In this document: positions 49,842 through 60,297 of the stretch, in pieces
Layout of the letters: every line of letters starts with the position of its first letter
Position numbering within the stretch: position 1 is the stretch's first letter
NCBI RefSeq assembly: GCF_025685565.1
Contig: NZ_JAGSYE010000001.1
Location: 1,488,001 to 1,552,000, forward strand
DNA length: 64,000 nt
Direction of reading: 5' to 3'
DNA from: Granulicella aggregans
Lineage (GTDB): Bacteria > Acidobacteriota > Terriglobia > Terriglobales > Acidobacteriaceae
Made by a program: the position numbers and the translations under genes
The notes under the pieces: model-generated
What the model was told of the DNA's origin: nothing
Databases searched by the model: none
Seen by the model: only the letters and a program-made list of their open reading frames with translations

Positions 49842-52397
49842 ATGAATTCGATCTGGCAGGATGTCAGCTACGCGATGCGGCAGTTGCGCAAGGCTCCGGG
49901 GTTTGCGATTACGGCGGTGTTGACGCTGGCGCTGGGCATCGGCGCGAACACGGCGATCTTCACGCTGGTGCACGCGGTGCTGCTGCGGAACCTGCCAGTA
50001 GCCGATCCGTCGACGCTGGTGCGGCTGGGTGACAAGGACGATTGCTGCGTGGATGGCGGCCTGCCGAATGACGATAACTACTCCCTGTTCTCGTGGGAGT
50101 TGTACAAGCATCTGCAGGCGAGCGCGCCGGAGTTCGAGAACCTTGCCGCGATGCAAAGCTATCCGTGGCAGATGACGGTGCTGAACAACAAGCCGGGATC
50201 GCTTGCCAAGGGATCGCCTGCGAGTTTTGTCTCGGGCAACTACTTTCAGACGTTCGGGCTGCAGCCGTATGCCGGGCGTCTGTTGACGCCTGCCGACGAT
50301 ATGCCGGGAGCTCCGATGGTGGCGGTGATCAGCTACCAATCGTGGCAGAGGGACTACGGCGCGGATAAGGGCATCATCGGCAGCACGTTCTACTTCAAGA
50401 CGTATCCGGCGGTGATCGTGGGGATCGCTCCGCCTGGATTTTATGGCGAACGGATGATCAGCGCGCCGGCGAACTTCTACCTGCCGTTCTCCAACGAGCC
50501 AATGATGAATGGATCGGCAGCGCTGCTACATAGCAAAGGCGCTAACTGGGTGTATGTGCTGGGCCGGGTGAAGCCGGGGACGCAGCTTATGCCGTTGCAG
50601 GACAAGCTCTCCGCGGCGCTGCGGCAGTGGCTGGCGGACAACGTCGAGGTCTACAAGCGAGCAGACGTGAAGAAGCATCTGGATGCGACGCATCTGAAGC
50701 TGACTCCGGGCGGTGCGGGCATCGCGAACATGCAGGATGAGTACCGCAGCGGGCTGTATCTGCTGCTGTCGATCTCCGCGCTGGTGCTGCTGATCGCTTG
50801 CGCGAATCTGGCGAACCTGGTGCTGGTGCGGGCGATGGCGCGGGCGACGGAGACCAGCCTGCGCATGGCGCTGGGAGCGCAGCGCTCGCGGATACTGCGG
50901 CAGATGCTGACGGAGAGCGTGGTGCTCTCGCTGATTGGCGGAGTGGCGGGGCTGCTCGTGGCGTATGGCGGAACGAAGCTGCTGCTGTCGCTGGCGTTTC
51001 CGAACTCGCCGACGCTGCCGATCACTGCGACGCCGTCGCTACCTGTGTTTGGATTTGCCTTTGCGCTGGCGATGGTGACGGGAGTGGTCTTCGGGCTTGC
51101 ACCGGCGTGGATCACGGCGCGGGCGCAGCCTGCGGAGGCTCTGCGGGGAACGGGCAAGGGCATGGGCGCGGCGCGGGGAAATGCTTCTCTGCTGCAGCGG
51201 GGGCTGGTGGTGCTGCAGGCGTCGCTCTCGCTGGTGCTGCTGGTGGGTGCGGGACTGCTCTCGAAGAGCCTGGGCAAGCTGGAGCATCAGGACTTCGGCT
51301 TCAAGACCGAGAACCGCGTGGTGATCCACATGGACCCGGAGAGCGCGGGATACAAGCCAGAGCAGTTGCAGGGGCTGTTCGATGAGATCACGCTGCGGTT
51401 CCACGCGATACCGGGCGTGGAGCAGGTGGGCCTCGGCGGCTACTCGCCGCTTGAGGGCGATAGCTGGGGCGAAGGTGTGTGGCTGAACGGAAAACCGGAG
51501 CCGAACGCCGATCAGGACATCGGATCGCGCTGGCTGCGGATCAATCCGGAGATGTTGCCGCTGCTGGGCGAAGACGTGATTGCCGGCCGCAACTTTACGG
51601 ACAGAGATACGGCGGCAGCTCCAGGAGTGGCGATCGTGAACCAGGCGTGGGTGAAGAAGTTTCTCAAGAACGGCGAGAACCCGATCGGCGTGCGGTTTGG
51701 GACGAACGGGATGAAGAGCACCACCGACTACACGATTGTGGGCTTGGTGAAGGACGCGAAGTGGGCCAATCCTCGCGAAGATGCCGAGCCGCGATACTTC
51801 CGTCCGCTGATGCAGATTGCGGCGAGCCAGAAGGAAGATGGCGAGGTGCGGTCGCTGCATACGGGAACGATCATGCTGCATACGCATGGGCCGATCCCGG
51901 GGCTGGAGTCGCAGGCGCGACAGGTGCTGGCGAGCATCAATGCGAATCTGCCGGTCACGTACTATTCGACGTTTGAGGAGCAGATTGCGGGGCAATTCTC
52001 GCAGGAGCGGCTGATTGCGCGGCTGACGCTGCTGTTCAGCGGGCTGGCGCTTCTACTGGCGGCGATTGGGCTCTATGGTGTGACGGCGTACATGGTGGCT
52101 CGGAGGACATCGGAGATCGGGATACGGATGGCGTTGGGAGCGAATCGCGGCAGCGTCGTGGCGATGGTGCTGCGGCAGGCGTTAGTGCAGGCGGCGTTGG
52201 GACTGGTGATCGGAGTCCCGGTGGCGCTGGCTTGCGTGCGGTTTATGAAGTCGCAGCTCTACCAGGTGGAGGGGACTGATGCCGCGGTGATCGCGTTTGC
52301 GATCGTAGCGCTGGTGGTATCGGCGTGCGTTGCTGGGATTATTCCGGCTAGCCGGGCTGCCGGGATTGATCCGATGGTGGCTTTGAGAAACGAGTGA
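49842..52397 (+). CDS. ADOP permease 2
   Basis: 851 residues from an ATG preceded by AGAGGAGAG. It opens with [20 protein letters not shown] and [20 protein letters not shown], the standard ADOP start, and ends [11 protein letters not shown]. Central spans include [20 protein letters not shown]. The first periplasmic part carries a Cys-containing insert ([20 protein letters not shown]) not seen in the other copies, which might affect substrate or partner choice. Confidence 0.95.
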   Translation: MNSIWQDVSYAMRQLRKAPGFAITAVLTLALGIGANTAIFTLVHAVLLRNLPVADPSTLVRLGDKDDCCVDGGLPNDDNYSLFSWELYKHLQASAPEFENLAAMQSYPWQMTVLNNKPGSLAKGSPASFVSGNYFQTFGLQPYAGRLLTPADDMPGAPMVAVISYQSWQRDYGADKGIIGSTFYFKTYPAVIVGIAPPGFYGERMISAPANFYLPFSNEPMMNGSAALLHSKGANWVYVLGRVKPGTQLMPLQDKLSAALRQWLADNVEVYKRADVKKHLDATHLKLTPGGAGIANMQDEYRSGLYLLLSISALVLLIACANLANLVLVRAMARATETSLRMALGAQRSRILRQMLTESVVLSLIGGVAGLLVAYGGTKLLLSLAFPNSPTLPITATPSLPVFGFAFALAMVTGVVFGLAPAWITARAQPAEALRGTGKGMGAARGNASLLQRGLVVLQASLSLVLLVGAGLLSKSLGKLEHQDFGFKTENRVVIHMDPESAGYKPEQLQGLFDEITLRFHAIPGVEQVGLGGYSPLEGDSWGEGVWLNGKPEPNADQDIGSRWLRINPEMLPLLGEDVIAGRNFTDRDTAAAPGVAIVNQAWVKKFLKNGENPIGVRFGTNGMKSTTDYTIVGLVKDAKWANPREDAEPRYFRPLMQIAASQKEDGEVRSLHTGTIMLHTHGPIPGLESQARQVLASINANLPVTYYSTFEEQIAGQFSQERLIARLTLLFSGLALLLAAIGLYGVTAYMVARRTSEIGIRMALGANRGSVVAMVLRQALVQAALGLVIGVPVALACVRFMKSQLYQVEGTDAAVIAFAIVALVVSACVAGIIPASRAAGIDPMVALRNE

Positions 52398-52400
52398 CGG

Positions 52401-52448
52401 TTTACGTTCCCACCCATGCGATGAAGCCGCATGGATGGGGCACCCGGG
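52401..52448. repeat. REP-like hairpin, type A (inverted)
   Basis: TTTACGTTCCCACCCATGCG ... CGCATGGATGGGGCACCCGG, immediately after the stop of permease 2. Confidence 0.8.
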
Positions 52449-52498
52449 GTTTTGTGGCGGGGTTGAAGAACGACGGGAGTGCTACCGCGGAGAAGCAG

Positions 52499-52557
52499 GT
52501 CCTTCGACTTTGGTTCGTGCGATGAAGCTGCACGAATCTTCGCTCAGGATGACAGCG
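52499..52557. repeat. Dispersed hairpin repeat, type B (long form)
   Basis: GGTCCTTCGACTTTGG, inner stem TTCGTGC ... GCACGAA, then CTTCGCTCAGGATGACA. Same ends as 49678-49736 but a different inner stem. Confidence 0.7.
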
Positions 52558-52569
52558 TTTTTAGGAGCT

Positions 52570-55023
52570 ATGGAGAGCACGATGATGACGATACTTCGCA
52601 ACCTGATGCAGGACGTTCGCTATGCAGTGCGGCAGTTGCAGCGCGCGCCGATGTTCGCGCTCACGGCGATTCTTACGTTGGGACTGGCCATTGGGGTATC
52701 GACGTCAGTGTTCAGCGTGCTCGATGCGACGATTGTGCGGCCGCTGCCGTATCACGACCCGGATGGGATCGTGTCGCTGCGGACGATGATCGATGGCTAC
52801 ACGCAGCCAGCGTCGTGGCCGCAGTATCTGGATTGGAGGAAAGATAACCAGACGCTCAGCGCGCTGGCGGGGTTCCAGGTGGACTCGGCGAATCTCGAGA
52901 GCGACGGTGCTGCGGACCCGGTCCATGCGGTCGATGTCACAGATAACTTCTTCGATGTCTTCCAGGTGAAGCCGTTGTTGGGGGGGACGTTTGTTGTGGG
53001 CGAGCAGGAGGCTGGACGCAACGATGTCGTGGTGCTGAGCTACGAGATGTGGAAGGAACGGTTTGGCGAGAGCCGCGACGTCGTGGGACATACGCTGCGC
53101 GTGAACGGCGTGGTGAACACGATCGTGGGCGTGATGCCTGCGGGGTTCCGCTATCCGCTGGGAACGACCCATGCGATCTACCGGCCGATGCATCTGACGG
53201 CGTCGCAGCTTACGAATCGGGGCGGACACTTTCTGCCGACGATTGGAAGGCTGAAGCCGGGCGTGAGTCTGGATCAAGCGCAGGCGGATATGTCGCGGGT
53301 CTTCAACGACCTGGGGCGGCAGTATCCGGACGAGAGCGGCAAGACAGTAAAGATGCGGACGCTGGCCGAGGCGACCCTGGGTAAGACGGAGGCACCGCTG
53401 CGGGTGTTGACGCTGGCGGTGCTGGGCGTACTTCTGATTGGGTGCGTGAATGTGGCCGGGCTGCTGCTGGCTCGCGGCGTAAGGCGGCAGAAGGAGTTCG
53501 GGCTGCGGGCAGCTGTGGGCGCGGGGCGCGGACGGCTGGCACGGCAACTGCTGACGGAGTCGGCGTTGCTCTCGGTGGCAGGGGCGGCAGTGGGTGTGGT
53601 GATGGCGGCGGGGCTGCTGCAGGCGATGCGGCAGTTGCTGATCGCTTCGCTGGCGCGCGGTGCGGATGTGGAGTTGAACCTGCAGGTGCTGGCGGCGACG
53701 GTGGCGATTGCGCTGGTGACGGGGATTGCAGCGGGTGTGCTCCCGGCGCTGCGGTCATCGCGGATCTCTCCAAGTATGGCTCTGCGTTCGGGCGGGAGCG
53801 CGGGGACGAGCAGAGGGCAGAACCGGCTGCGCAGCGGCATGATTGCGGTGCAGGTGGCGGTCGCGCTGGGGCTGCTGGTGTGCTCAGGGCTGCTGCTGCG
53901 GAACCTGCAGGCGATGCGGAATACGGAGTTGGGGTTCGATCCTTCCAAGCTGCTTTCGGAGGAGGTCTTCGTCACCGCCGCCAATTACCAGACGGGGACA
54001 AGCGGGCGTGACATGTTGACGGGCTTTTATACGCCGCTGATTGAGAAGGTGCGGGCGATACCGGGAGTGAGCGCCGCTGGGGCAATCAACATCCTGCCCA
54101 TTATGAGTTGGGGCAATAACAGTGATGTGACGATCGTGGGCCATCCGCCGCCGCCGCCGCACCAGGAGCTGTTGGCGGAGAACCGGATCGTGACTCCGGG
54201 AGCGCTGGACGCGATTGGAGCGAAGCTGGTGAAGGGACGGTGGCTCGATCAATCGCTCGACCGCCAGGGCGGTGAGCTGGCAGCGAATGTGAACGAGGCG
54301 TTCGTGCGCAAGTTTTTTGCGCCGGGCGAAGAGGCTTTGGGGCGGCAGATCAACTGGGGGCCGATGAAGGTCAAGATTGTTGGCGTAACCAGCGACCTGC
54401 GCCAGGACCTGGGCCAGCCGGCGCTGGCGGAGATGGACATCCTGGCGGCACAGGTGCCGCCGGAGTATGTGGTGGAGACCTTGTCCGATATGCAGTTGGT
54501 GATGCGGACTTCGGTTGCCCCGGAGACGATTGCCGGGCCGCTGCGCGAGGCGATGCACTCGGTCGATGCGTCGGTACCGTTCCGTGAGCCACAGACGATG
54601 CACGAGGTGATTGCGGAGACGCTGACGTTTGAGCGGCTGGAGAGCTGGCTCTTCGGCATCTTCGCGGCGCTGGCGCTGGTGCTCTCGCTGGTAGGCATCT
54701 ACGGCATGGTGCATCACGAGGTGGAGGTACGGACAAGGGAGATCGGCGTGCGGATGGCGTTGGGGTCGTCGCGAGGGCGCGTGGTGCGCAATATTCTTTC
54801 GCGGGTCGCCATGCTGATGTCTGTCGGGGTTGCGGTTGGATGGGCGCTGACTCTGGCGCTGCGCAGCGTGATCGCTTCGGTGGTGGAGTTGAATGCTGCG
54901 CATGATGCTCTGCTGCTGGGAACGTTGACGTTAGGGCTGGTGGTGATCGGGATCCTGGCAAGCGTGGTGCCGGCGAGGAATGCGGCGAGCATCGACCCGA
55001 TGGAAGCGCTGCGGAACGAGTAG
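52570..55023 (+). CDS. ADOP permease 3
   Basis: 817 residues from the ATG at 52570 (AGGAG just upstream); ATGs at 52582 and 52585 are also possible. The frame is open to 52435, but that part is repeat DNA. It starts LMQDVRYAVRQLQRAPMFAL and ends SIDPMEALRNE. The middle holds LRVLTLAVLGVLLIGCVNVA and the final spans include FGIFAALALVLSLVGIYGMV. The first periplasmic domain differs strongly from that of permeases 1 and 2 while the membrane parts stay alike, as expected if substrate contacts diverge after duplication. Confidence 0.95.
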   Translation: MESTMMTILRNLMQDVRYAVRQLQRAPMFALTAILTLGLAIGVSTSVFSVLDATIVRPLPYHDPDGIVSLRTMIDGYTQPASWPQYLDWRKDNQTLSALAGFQVDSANLESDGAADPVHAVDVTDNFFDVFQVKPLLGGTFVVGEQEAGRNDVVVLSYEMWKERFGESRDVVGHTLRVNGVVNTIVGVMPAGFRYPLGTTHAIYRPMHLTASQLTNRGGHFLPTIGRLKPGVSLDQAQADMSRVFNDLGRQYPDESGKTVKMRTLAEATLGKTEAPLRVLTLAVLGVLLIGCVNVAGLLLARGVRRQKEFGLRAAVGAGRGRLARQLLTESALLSVAGAAVGVVMAAGLLQAMRQLLIASLARGADVELNLQVLAATVAIALVTGIAAGVLPALRSSRISPSMALRSGGSAGTSRGQNRLRSGMIAVQVAVALGLLVCSGLLLRNLQAMRNTELGFDPSKLLSEEVFVTAANYQTGTSGRDMLTGFYTPLIEKVRAIPGVSAAGAINILPIMSWGNNSDVTIVGHPPPPPHQELLAENRIVTPGALDAIGAKLVKGRWLDQSLDRQGGELAANVNEAFVRKFFAPGEEALGRQINWGPMKVKIVGVTSDLRQDLGQPALAEMDILAAQVPPEYVVETLSDMQLVMRTSVAPETIAGPLREAMHSVDASVPFREPQTMHEVIAETLTFERLESWLFGIFAALALVLSLVGIYGMVHHEVEVRTREIGVRMALGSSRGRVVRNILSRVAMLMSVGVAVGWALTLALRSVIASVVELNAAHDALLLGTLTLGLVVIGILASVVPARNAASIDPMEALRNE

Positions 55024-55053
55024 GCGAGGGAGCAGGGAGTAGGAGAGCGGGCG

Positions 55054-57594
55054 ATGAAGATGGTTGGCAATCTGGTGCAGGACGTTCGTTATGCGGTGCG
55101 GCAGTTGCGGAAGAACCAGGGGTTTGCGTGCGTGGTGGTGGCGTCGCTGGCTCTGGCCATCGGGGTGAACACCACGATCTTCTCGTATGTGAACCGGATG
55201 CTGTACATGCGGCTGGGGCTGCCGCATGCGGGCGAGCTGCGGTTGCTCTCGCTGAGGGGTGATGAGCACATGCTGGTGCATTCGTTCAGCGGGAACGGCT
55301 CGATTGGCGCGCACGATTCGCACCTCGATGCGTTCTCGTACCCGGTATACCAGGAGTTGCGCAAGCGGAATACAGTGCTTGGGGATCTGGTCGCGTTCAA
55401 CGATCGGGGCAGCGAGAGTGTGACGCTGGATGGGGTCGCGCGGACGGCCTCGGCAGAGGCGGTTTCGGGCAATTTTTATACCGTGATGCAGATTCGCCCG
55501 GAGTTGGGACGCGGAATTCTACCGGGTGACGACGGCGCTCCGGGATCGGGTTCTGTCGTGGTCATCAGCGATCGCTTCTGGCACAGTGCGTTTGGAGGCG
55601 CCCGGGATGTGATCGGCAAGGTGATTCGTGTGGGTGCGACTCCGTTGACGATCGTGGGCGTAAACCCGCCGGAGTATATCGGTGCACAGGCCGGTTCGCC
55701 CGCGGTGCCGGAGCTGTATATCCCGCTCTCGCTAGCAGCGGTGCTCAACCCGGGCCGAGGCGATATGGACCTGGCCGGACCGTCGCTCTGGTGGCTACAG
55801 GTAATGGGGAGGGTGAGGCCGGAGGTCTCGAAGACGCAGGCCGAGGCCGCGTTGAGCGTCGCTCTGAACGCCGCGGTGCGCGCAACGACGACGCTGGAGA
55901 AAGATGAGACGATGCCGCGGGTCGTAGTGCAGGACGGCAGCCGGGGCGACGACTTCGGCATCGCGGAGCTGGCGAAGCCGACCTACATCCTGATGGGGCT
56001 TGCCGGTCTGGTGCTGCTGCTCGCCTGCGCGAACATCGCCAACCTGATGCTGGCGCGGGCGACAGTGCGGCAGCGCGAGATGGGTGTGCGGATGGCGCTA
56101 GGAGCGGGGCGGGCGCGCATCCTGCGGCAATTGCTGACGGAGAGCCTGTTGCTGGCGGCTATCGCCGGTGTGTGCGGGCTGTCGTTGGGATATACAAGCC
56201 GCAACCTGATTCCGGCCCTAATGAAGAGCGGATGGGAGGGCGGCGAGTTCAACGTTCCGTTCGACTGGCGGGTCTTCGGGTTTACGGCGGCCATCACGCT
56301 GACAGCGGGTGTCGTCTTCGGGTTGGCCCCGGCGTGGCGAGCTACGCGGGTCGAGCTGAATACGACGCTGAAAGAGGGCAGCAGGTCGGCGACGCGCTCG
56401 CGGAAGTCGCGCGGCGGCAAGGCGCTCGTGGCGTTTCAGGTGATGCTGTCGACGCTGTTGGTGATGACCTCGGCGCTGTTTGTGAGAACGATCACGAAGC
56501 TGGAGGCGGTCGATCCAGGATTTCGTGCGAAGGGGCTGATGTTGTTCAGCGTGTCGCTTCCGGCGGCGGAGTATCCTGCACCGAAGGACATTGCTGGGCT
56601 ATACAGGATCGAAGCGGCGCTGGCCGCGGTTCCGGGTGTGCAGGGAGTGACGGCGAGTTCGATGCCTCTGGTGGCGGGATGGCAGTCGAGCGGGAGCTTC
56701 TATGTCGAGGGAGCTCCGGTGCCAACGAAGGAGACGCAGGGCGACTATGCCTCGTTCGCGCGCGTGGGTGGGAGTTTCTTCTCGACGATGTCGATTCCGA
56801 TCCTTGCCGGGCGCGGGCTGAACGATCATGATACGGAGACCTCACCGCATGTGGCGGTGGTGAATCAGGCGCTGGCGCAGCGGTTCTTTCCAGGTGTGAA
56901 TCCGATTGGGAGACGCTTCCGGACCAGCTACGATCCGAAGGACGCGGCGGAGTGGATCGAGATCGTCGGCGTCTGCGCGAACAGCCACTATCAGAGCCTG
57001 AAAGAAGAGACGCCACGAACCTTCTTCACGCCGTACCGACAGGCTAAGGAGATGGCGGACGCCACGTATATGGTGCGCTCGGAGCTTCCTGCGGCGGTGC
57101 TCTTGCCGGCGCTGCGTCATGCTGTCCAGCAGGTGGACGCGAACCTTCCGATGCGGAACATTCGCACCCAGCAGGAGCAGATCGACGAGACTATGCAGCA
57201 GGAGCGGATGTTTGCGACGCTGACGGCGGGGTTTGGCCTGCTCGCGCTGGTGCTGGCCTGCGTGGGCGTTTACGGGATTATGGCGTATACGGTCTCGCAG
57301 CGAACGAATGAGATCGGCATCCGACTGGCGCTTGGCGCTTGGCGCGGGCAGATTGGCGGAATGGTATTGCGCGAGGCCTCGTGGATCGCGGGCGCGGGCG
57401 TTCTGCTGGGCTTGGCGACGACGCTGTTGCTGGCGCGGTTGGTCCAGGCAATGCTCTTCGGGGTGAAGCCGTATGACGCGGTAAGCCTGGGGGGATCGAG
57501 CTTGGTGCTGCTGGCGATGGCGCTGCTGGCGAGCCTGATTCCGGCGGTGCGGGCGGCGAGTATCGACCCGATGGAAGCTTTGAGAAACGAGTGA
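55054..57594 (+). CDS. ADOP permease 4
   Basis: 846 residues. Only 30 bases separate it from permease 3, with an AGGAGAG site and no REP between, so these two are the most clearly co-transcribed pair of the cluster. It starts MKMVGNLVQDVRYAVRQLRK and ends SIDPMEALRNE. Central spans LMGLAGLVLLLACANIANLM; final spans GFGLLALVLACVGVYGIMAY. The first periplasmic domain has a His/Asp-containing insert (GNGSIGAHDSHLDAFSYPVY). Confidence 0.95.
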   Translation: MKMVGNLVQDVRYAVRQLRKNQGFACVVVASLALAIGVNTTIFSYVNRMLYMRLGLPHAGELRLLSLRGDEHMLVHSFSGNGSIGAHDSHLDAFSYPVYQELRKRNTVLGDLVAFNDRGSESVTLDGVARTASAEAVSGNFYTVMQIRPELGRGILPGDDGAPGSGSVVVISDRFWHSAFGGARDVIGKVIRVGATPLTIVGVNPPEYIGAQAGSPAVPELYIPLSLAAVLNPGRGDMDLAGPSLWWLQVMGRVRPEVSKTQAEAALSVALNAAVRATTTLEKDETMPRVVVQDGSRGDDFGIAELAKPTYILMGLAGLVLLLACANIANLMLARATVRQREMGVRMALGAGRARILRQLLTESLLLAAIAGVCGLSLGYTSRNLIPALMKSGWEGGEFNVPFDWRVFGFTAAITLTAGVVFGLAPAWRATRVELNTTLKEGSRSATRSRKSRGGKALVAFQVMLSTLLVMTSALFVRTITKLEAVDPGFRAKGLMLFSVSLPAAEYPAPKDIAGLYRIEAALAAVPGVQGVTASSMPLVAGWQSSGSFYVEGAPVPTKETQGDYASFARVGGSFFSTMSIPILAGRGLNDHDTETSPHVAVVNQALAQRFFPGVNPIGRRFRTSYDPKDAAEWIEIVGVCANSHYQSLKEETPRTFFTPYRQAKEMADATYMVRSELPAAVLLPALRHAVQQVDANLPMRNIRTQQEQIDETMQQERMFATLTAGFGLLALVLACVGVYGIMAYTVSQRTNEIGIRLALGAWRGQIGGMVLREASWIAGAGVLLGLATTLLLARLVQAMLFGVKPYDAVSLGGSSLVLLAMALLASLIPAVRAASIDPMEALRNE

Positions 57595-57596
57595 GA

Positions 57597-57641
57597 TTTT
57601 ACGTCCCACCCATCGCCAAGAACGCGATGGATGGGGCACCC
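57597..57641. repeat. REP-like hairpin, type A (inverted)
   Basis: TTTTACGTCCCACCCATCGC ... GCGATGGATGGGGCACCCGA, three bases after the stop of permease 4. Confidence 0.8.
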
Positions 57642-57672
57642 GAGCACCAGGTGAGTAGGGAGAGGATAAGAG

Positions 57673-60210
57673 ATGATCATGCAGAATCTGCGACAGGATT
57701 TGACGTATGCGCTGCGGCAGTTGCGGCGCAGCCCGGGGTTTGCGGCGGTCGCGGTGATGACGCTGGCGCTGGGCATCGGGGCGAACACGGCGATCTTCTC
57801 GCTGCTGGATCAGGCCCTGCTGCGGGCGTTGCCGGTAGACCATCCGGAGCAGCTCGTAGTGCTCGAAGGGACGGGCAAGGCTTGGGAGGGTGGCACGAGC
57901 ACCCATGGTGGGGATGCCGAAGCCTACTTCAGCTATCCGATGTATCGCGACCTGTTAAGCAAGGCAAGCCCCAAAGTGATGACGGGGATGATTGCGACCT
58001 CGCCTGCGGAGTTCGACATTACGTATCGCAATGCATCACAAATCCAGAGCGGCGAGGTGGTCTCGGGGAACTACTTCACGCTGCTGGGAGCGCGTGCCTA
58101 CAAGGGCCGGCTGCTGACGGCCTCGGACGATACGGCTCCGGGAGCGAACCCGGTAGCTGTGCTGTCGTACAGCTTCTGGCAGGAGCACATGGGCGGCGAT
58201 CCGTCTCTGCTGGGGCAGGCGGTCTCGCTGAATGGCCATCCGTTCCAGGTGATCGGGATCGCTGCGCCGGGATTTCATTCGGCGGTTTGGGGCGAGATGC
58301 CATCTCTGTTTGTGCCGATGTCCATGCTTGACCAGGCGAGCCCAGGGAAGGGTGTCCGGCTGACGAGTCATCGCGATAGGTGGATGAATATTCTCGGGCG
58401 GCTTGCTCCTGGAGTGACGGCGGAGAGCGCGCAGACTTCTTTGGCACCGCTTTGGCATGCGCTGCGCGCGGAGGAGCTGAAGGCGATGGGAAAGCGGTCG
58501 CCGCGATTTGTGCGGGAGTTTCTGGACAACAGCCGTCTGCTGCTGCTGCCCGGAGCGCAGGGGTTCAGCTATCAGCGTGGCGGCTTGAAGACGCCGCTGC
58601 TGGTGGTGATGGCGATGGCGCTGTTGGTGCTTGTGATCGCTTCGGTGAACGTAGGAAGCCTGTTGCTGGTGCGCTCTGCGGGCAGGGTCAGGGAGTTTTC
58701 TCTGCGGTCGGCGCTGGGCGCGGGCCAGGGACGCATCCTTGGGCAGCTGCTGTTGGAAGGGCTCCTGATTGGAGTGTTTGGCGGATGCGTGGGGCTGCTG
58801 TTGGCCCCGGTCGCGCTGCACGCGCTGGTGCATCAGCTTGCCGGGCCGGATAACGCGACGGCGTTCTCGGCGGAGCTGGATGCGCGGGTGCTGGCGTTCA
58901 ACTTTGCTGCTGCGCTTCTGGTGAGCCTTATCTTTTCGCTTGCACCAGCGCTGCAGCTGCGCAGGCCGGATCTTGCAGTGACGTTGCGTGGATCGAACTC
59001 GAGCGCATCGGGAGGGATGCTGAGTCTGCGGCGCGTGATTGTGTGCGCCCAGATCGGGTTGAGCGTGCTGCTGCTGGTGGCTTCGGGGTTGTTTGTGCGA
59101 ACGATGCAGAAGCTGCGGTCGGTGGATGTGGGCTTCAACGCGACGCACCTGGTGGGCTTCTCGATTGCGCCGCAGCTTGCCGGATACACGGTCGAGAGAA
59201 CACCGGCTTTAGCCGAGGAGATTGAACGCACGATGGCGGCGTTGCCGGGCGTGGACTCCGTGGCGGCGACGACGACTCCGGAACTGAGCGGCTCAAGCCA
59301 CGGCGGCAACATCTCGATTGAAGGCTATACCCCCGCGCCGGATGAGATCGTCGACGTCGAGAAGGTCTATGTGAACCCGGGCTTTCTGAGGGCGATGCAG
59401 GTTCCTTTGCTGGCTGGGCGCACGTTCACCGCACAGGACGATGCCACGCATCCGCAGGTGACGATCATCAACGAGGCGCTTGCCATTCGCTACTTCGGAT
59501 CGGTCCGCAATGCGGTGGGCAAGCGGGTCATGGACGGCGGCTCAAACAAGCCGGTGTACGACACGGAGATCGTGGGTGTCGTTCCGAACTTCAAGCAGAG
59601 CAGCATCCGCGATGCCGTGGAGCCGACGGTGTTTCAGACTCTCGCGCAGGCTGGCGTGAAGCGGTTCCCGACTCAGATCTACTTCTATCTGCGAAGTGAG
59701 TTGCCCGCAGCCAGCGAGATAAGCTCGATTCGCCGGACGATGCAGCAGGTGGATCCGGTGCTGGCGATCGATGACGTGCGAACGCTCGACGAGCAGATCG
59801 ACATCAACCTGGCCAATGACAGGCTGACGGAGTTGCTGGCGATCAGCTTTGGGCTGCTGGCTACGCTGCTGGCGGGAATCGGACTGTATGGCGTGCTGGC
59901 TTACGTGACGGAGCAGAGGACGCGGGAGATTGGCGTGCGCATCGCGCTGGGGTCGAGCAGGGCGGCGATCTCAGGCATGGTGTTGAGCGATGTGCTGAAG
60001 CTGGCGGGGATCAGTATCGCCGTTGCGATCCCTATGGCGCTGGGGCTGGCGCGGCTTTTGAAGAGCCAGTTGTTCGGCGTTTCGGCGAGCGATCCGATGA
60101 CTTTCATATCTGTAACTATTTTGGTTGCAATGGTTGCGGTGGTGTCGGCGTTGCTGCCGGCGCGGCGTGCGGCGAATGTCGATCCGATCGAGGCTCTGCG
60201 GACGGAGTGA
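57673..60210 (+). CDS. ADOP permease 5
   Basis: 845 residues from ATG ATC ATG; the second ATG is also usable. It starts MIMQNLRQDLTYALRQLRRS and ends NVDPIEALRTE. An unusual SSASGGMLSLRRVIVCAQIG segment links the first FtsX unit to the second half. Final spans ISFGLLATLLAGIGLYGVLA. Together with copy 6 it forms a subgroup ending in RTE rather than RNE, suggesting two rounds of duplication. Confidence 0.95.
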   Translation: MIMQNLRQDLTYALRQLRRSPGFAAVAVMTLALGIGANTAIFSLLDQALLRALPVDHPEQLVVLEGTGKAWEGGTSTHGGDAEAYFSYPMYRDLLSKASPKVMTGMIATSPAEFDITYRNASQIQSGEVVSGNYFTLLGARAYKGRLLTASDDTAPGANPVAVLSYSFWQEHMGGDPSLLGQAVSLNGHPFQVIGIAAPGFHSAVWGEMPSLFVPMSMLDQASPGKGVRLTSHRDRWMNILGRLAPGVTAESAQTSLAPLWHALRAEELKAMGKRSPRFVREFLDNSRLLLLPGAQGFSYQRGGLKTPLLVVMAMALLVLVIASVNVGSLLLVRSAGRVREFSLRSALGAGQGRILGQLLLEGLLIGVFGGCVGLLLAPVALHALVHQLAGPDNATAFSAELDARVLAFNFAAALLVSLIFSLAPALQLRRPDLAVTLRGSNSSASGGMLSLRRVIVCAQIGLSVLLLVASGLFVRTMQKLRSVDVGFNATHLVGFSIAPQLAGYTVERTPALAEEIERTMAALPGVDSVAATTTPELSGSSHGGNISIEGYTPAPDEIVDVEKVYVNPGFLRAMQVPLLAGRTFTAQDDATHPQVTIINEALAIRYFGSVRNAVGKRVMDGGSNKPVYDTEIVGVVPNFKQSSIRDAVEPTVFQTLAQAGVKRFPTQIYFYLRSELPAASEISSIRRTMQQVDPVLAIDDVRTLDEQIDINLANDRLTELLAISFGLLATLLAGIGLYGVLAYVTEQRTREIGVRIALGSSRAAISGMVLSDVLKLAGISIAVAIPMALGLARLLKSQLFGVSASDPMTFISVTILVAMVAVVSALLPARRAANVDPIEALRTE

Positions 60211-60212
60211 GG

Positions 60213-60262
60213 GTTTACGTCCCACCCATCGCGATGAGACTGCGATGGATGGGGCACCCGGA
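60213..60262. repeat. REP-like hairpin, type A (inverted)
   Basis: GTTTACGTCCCACCCATCGC, loop, GCGATGGATGGGGCACCCGG. Differs from the copy at 62781 by a single base over about 50. Confidence 0.85.
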
Positions 60263-60297
60263 ATGAATGGGCACGACAGAGTGAGAGAGGTATTTTT

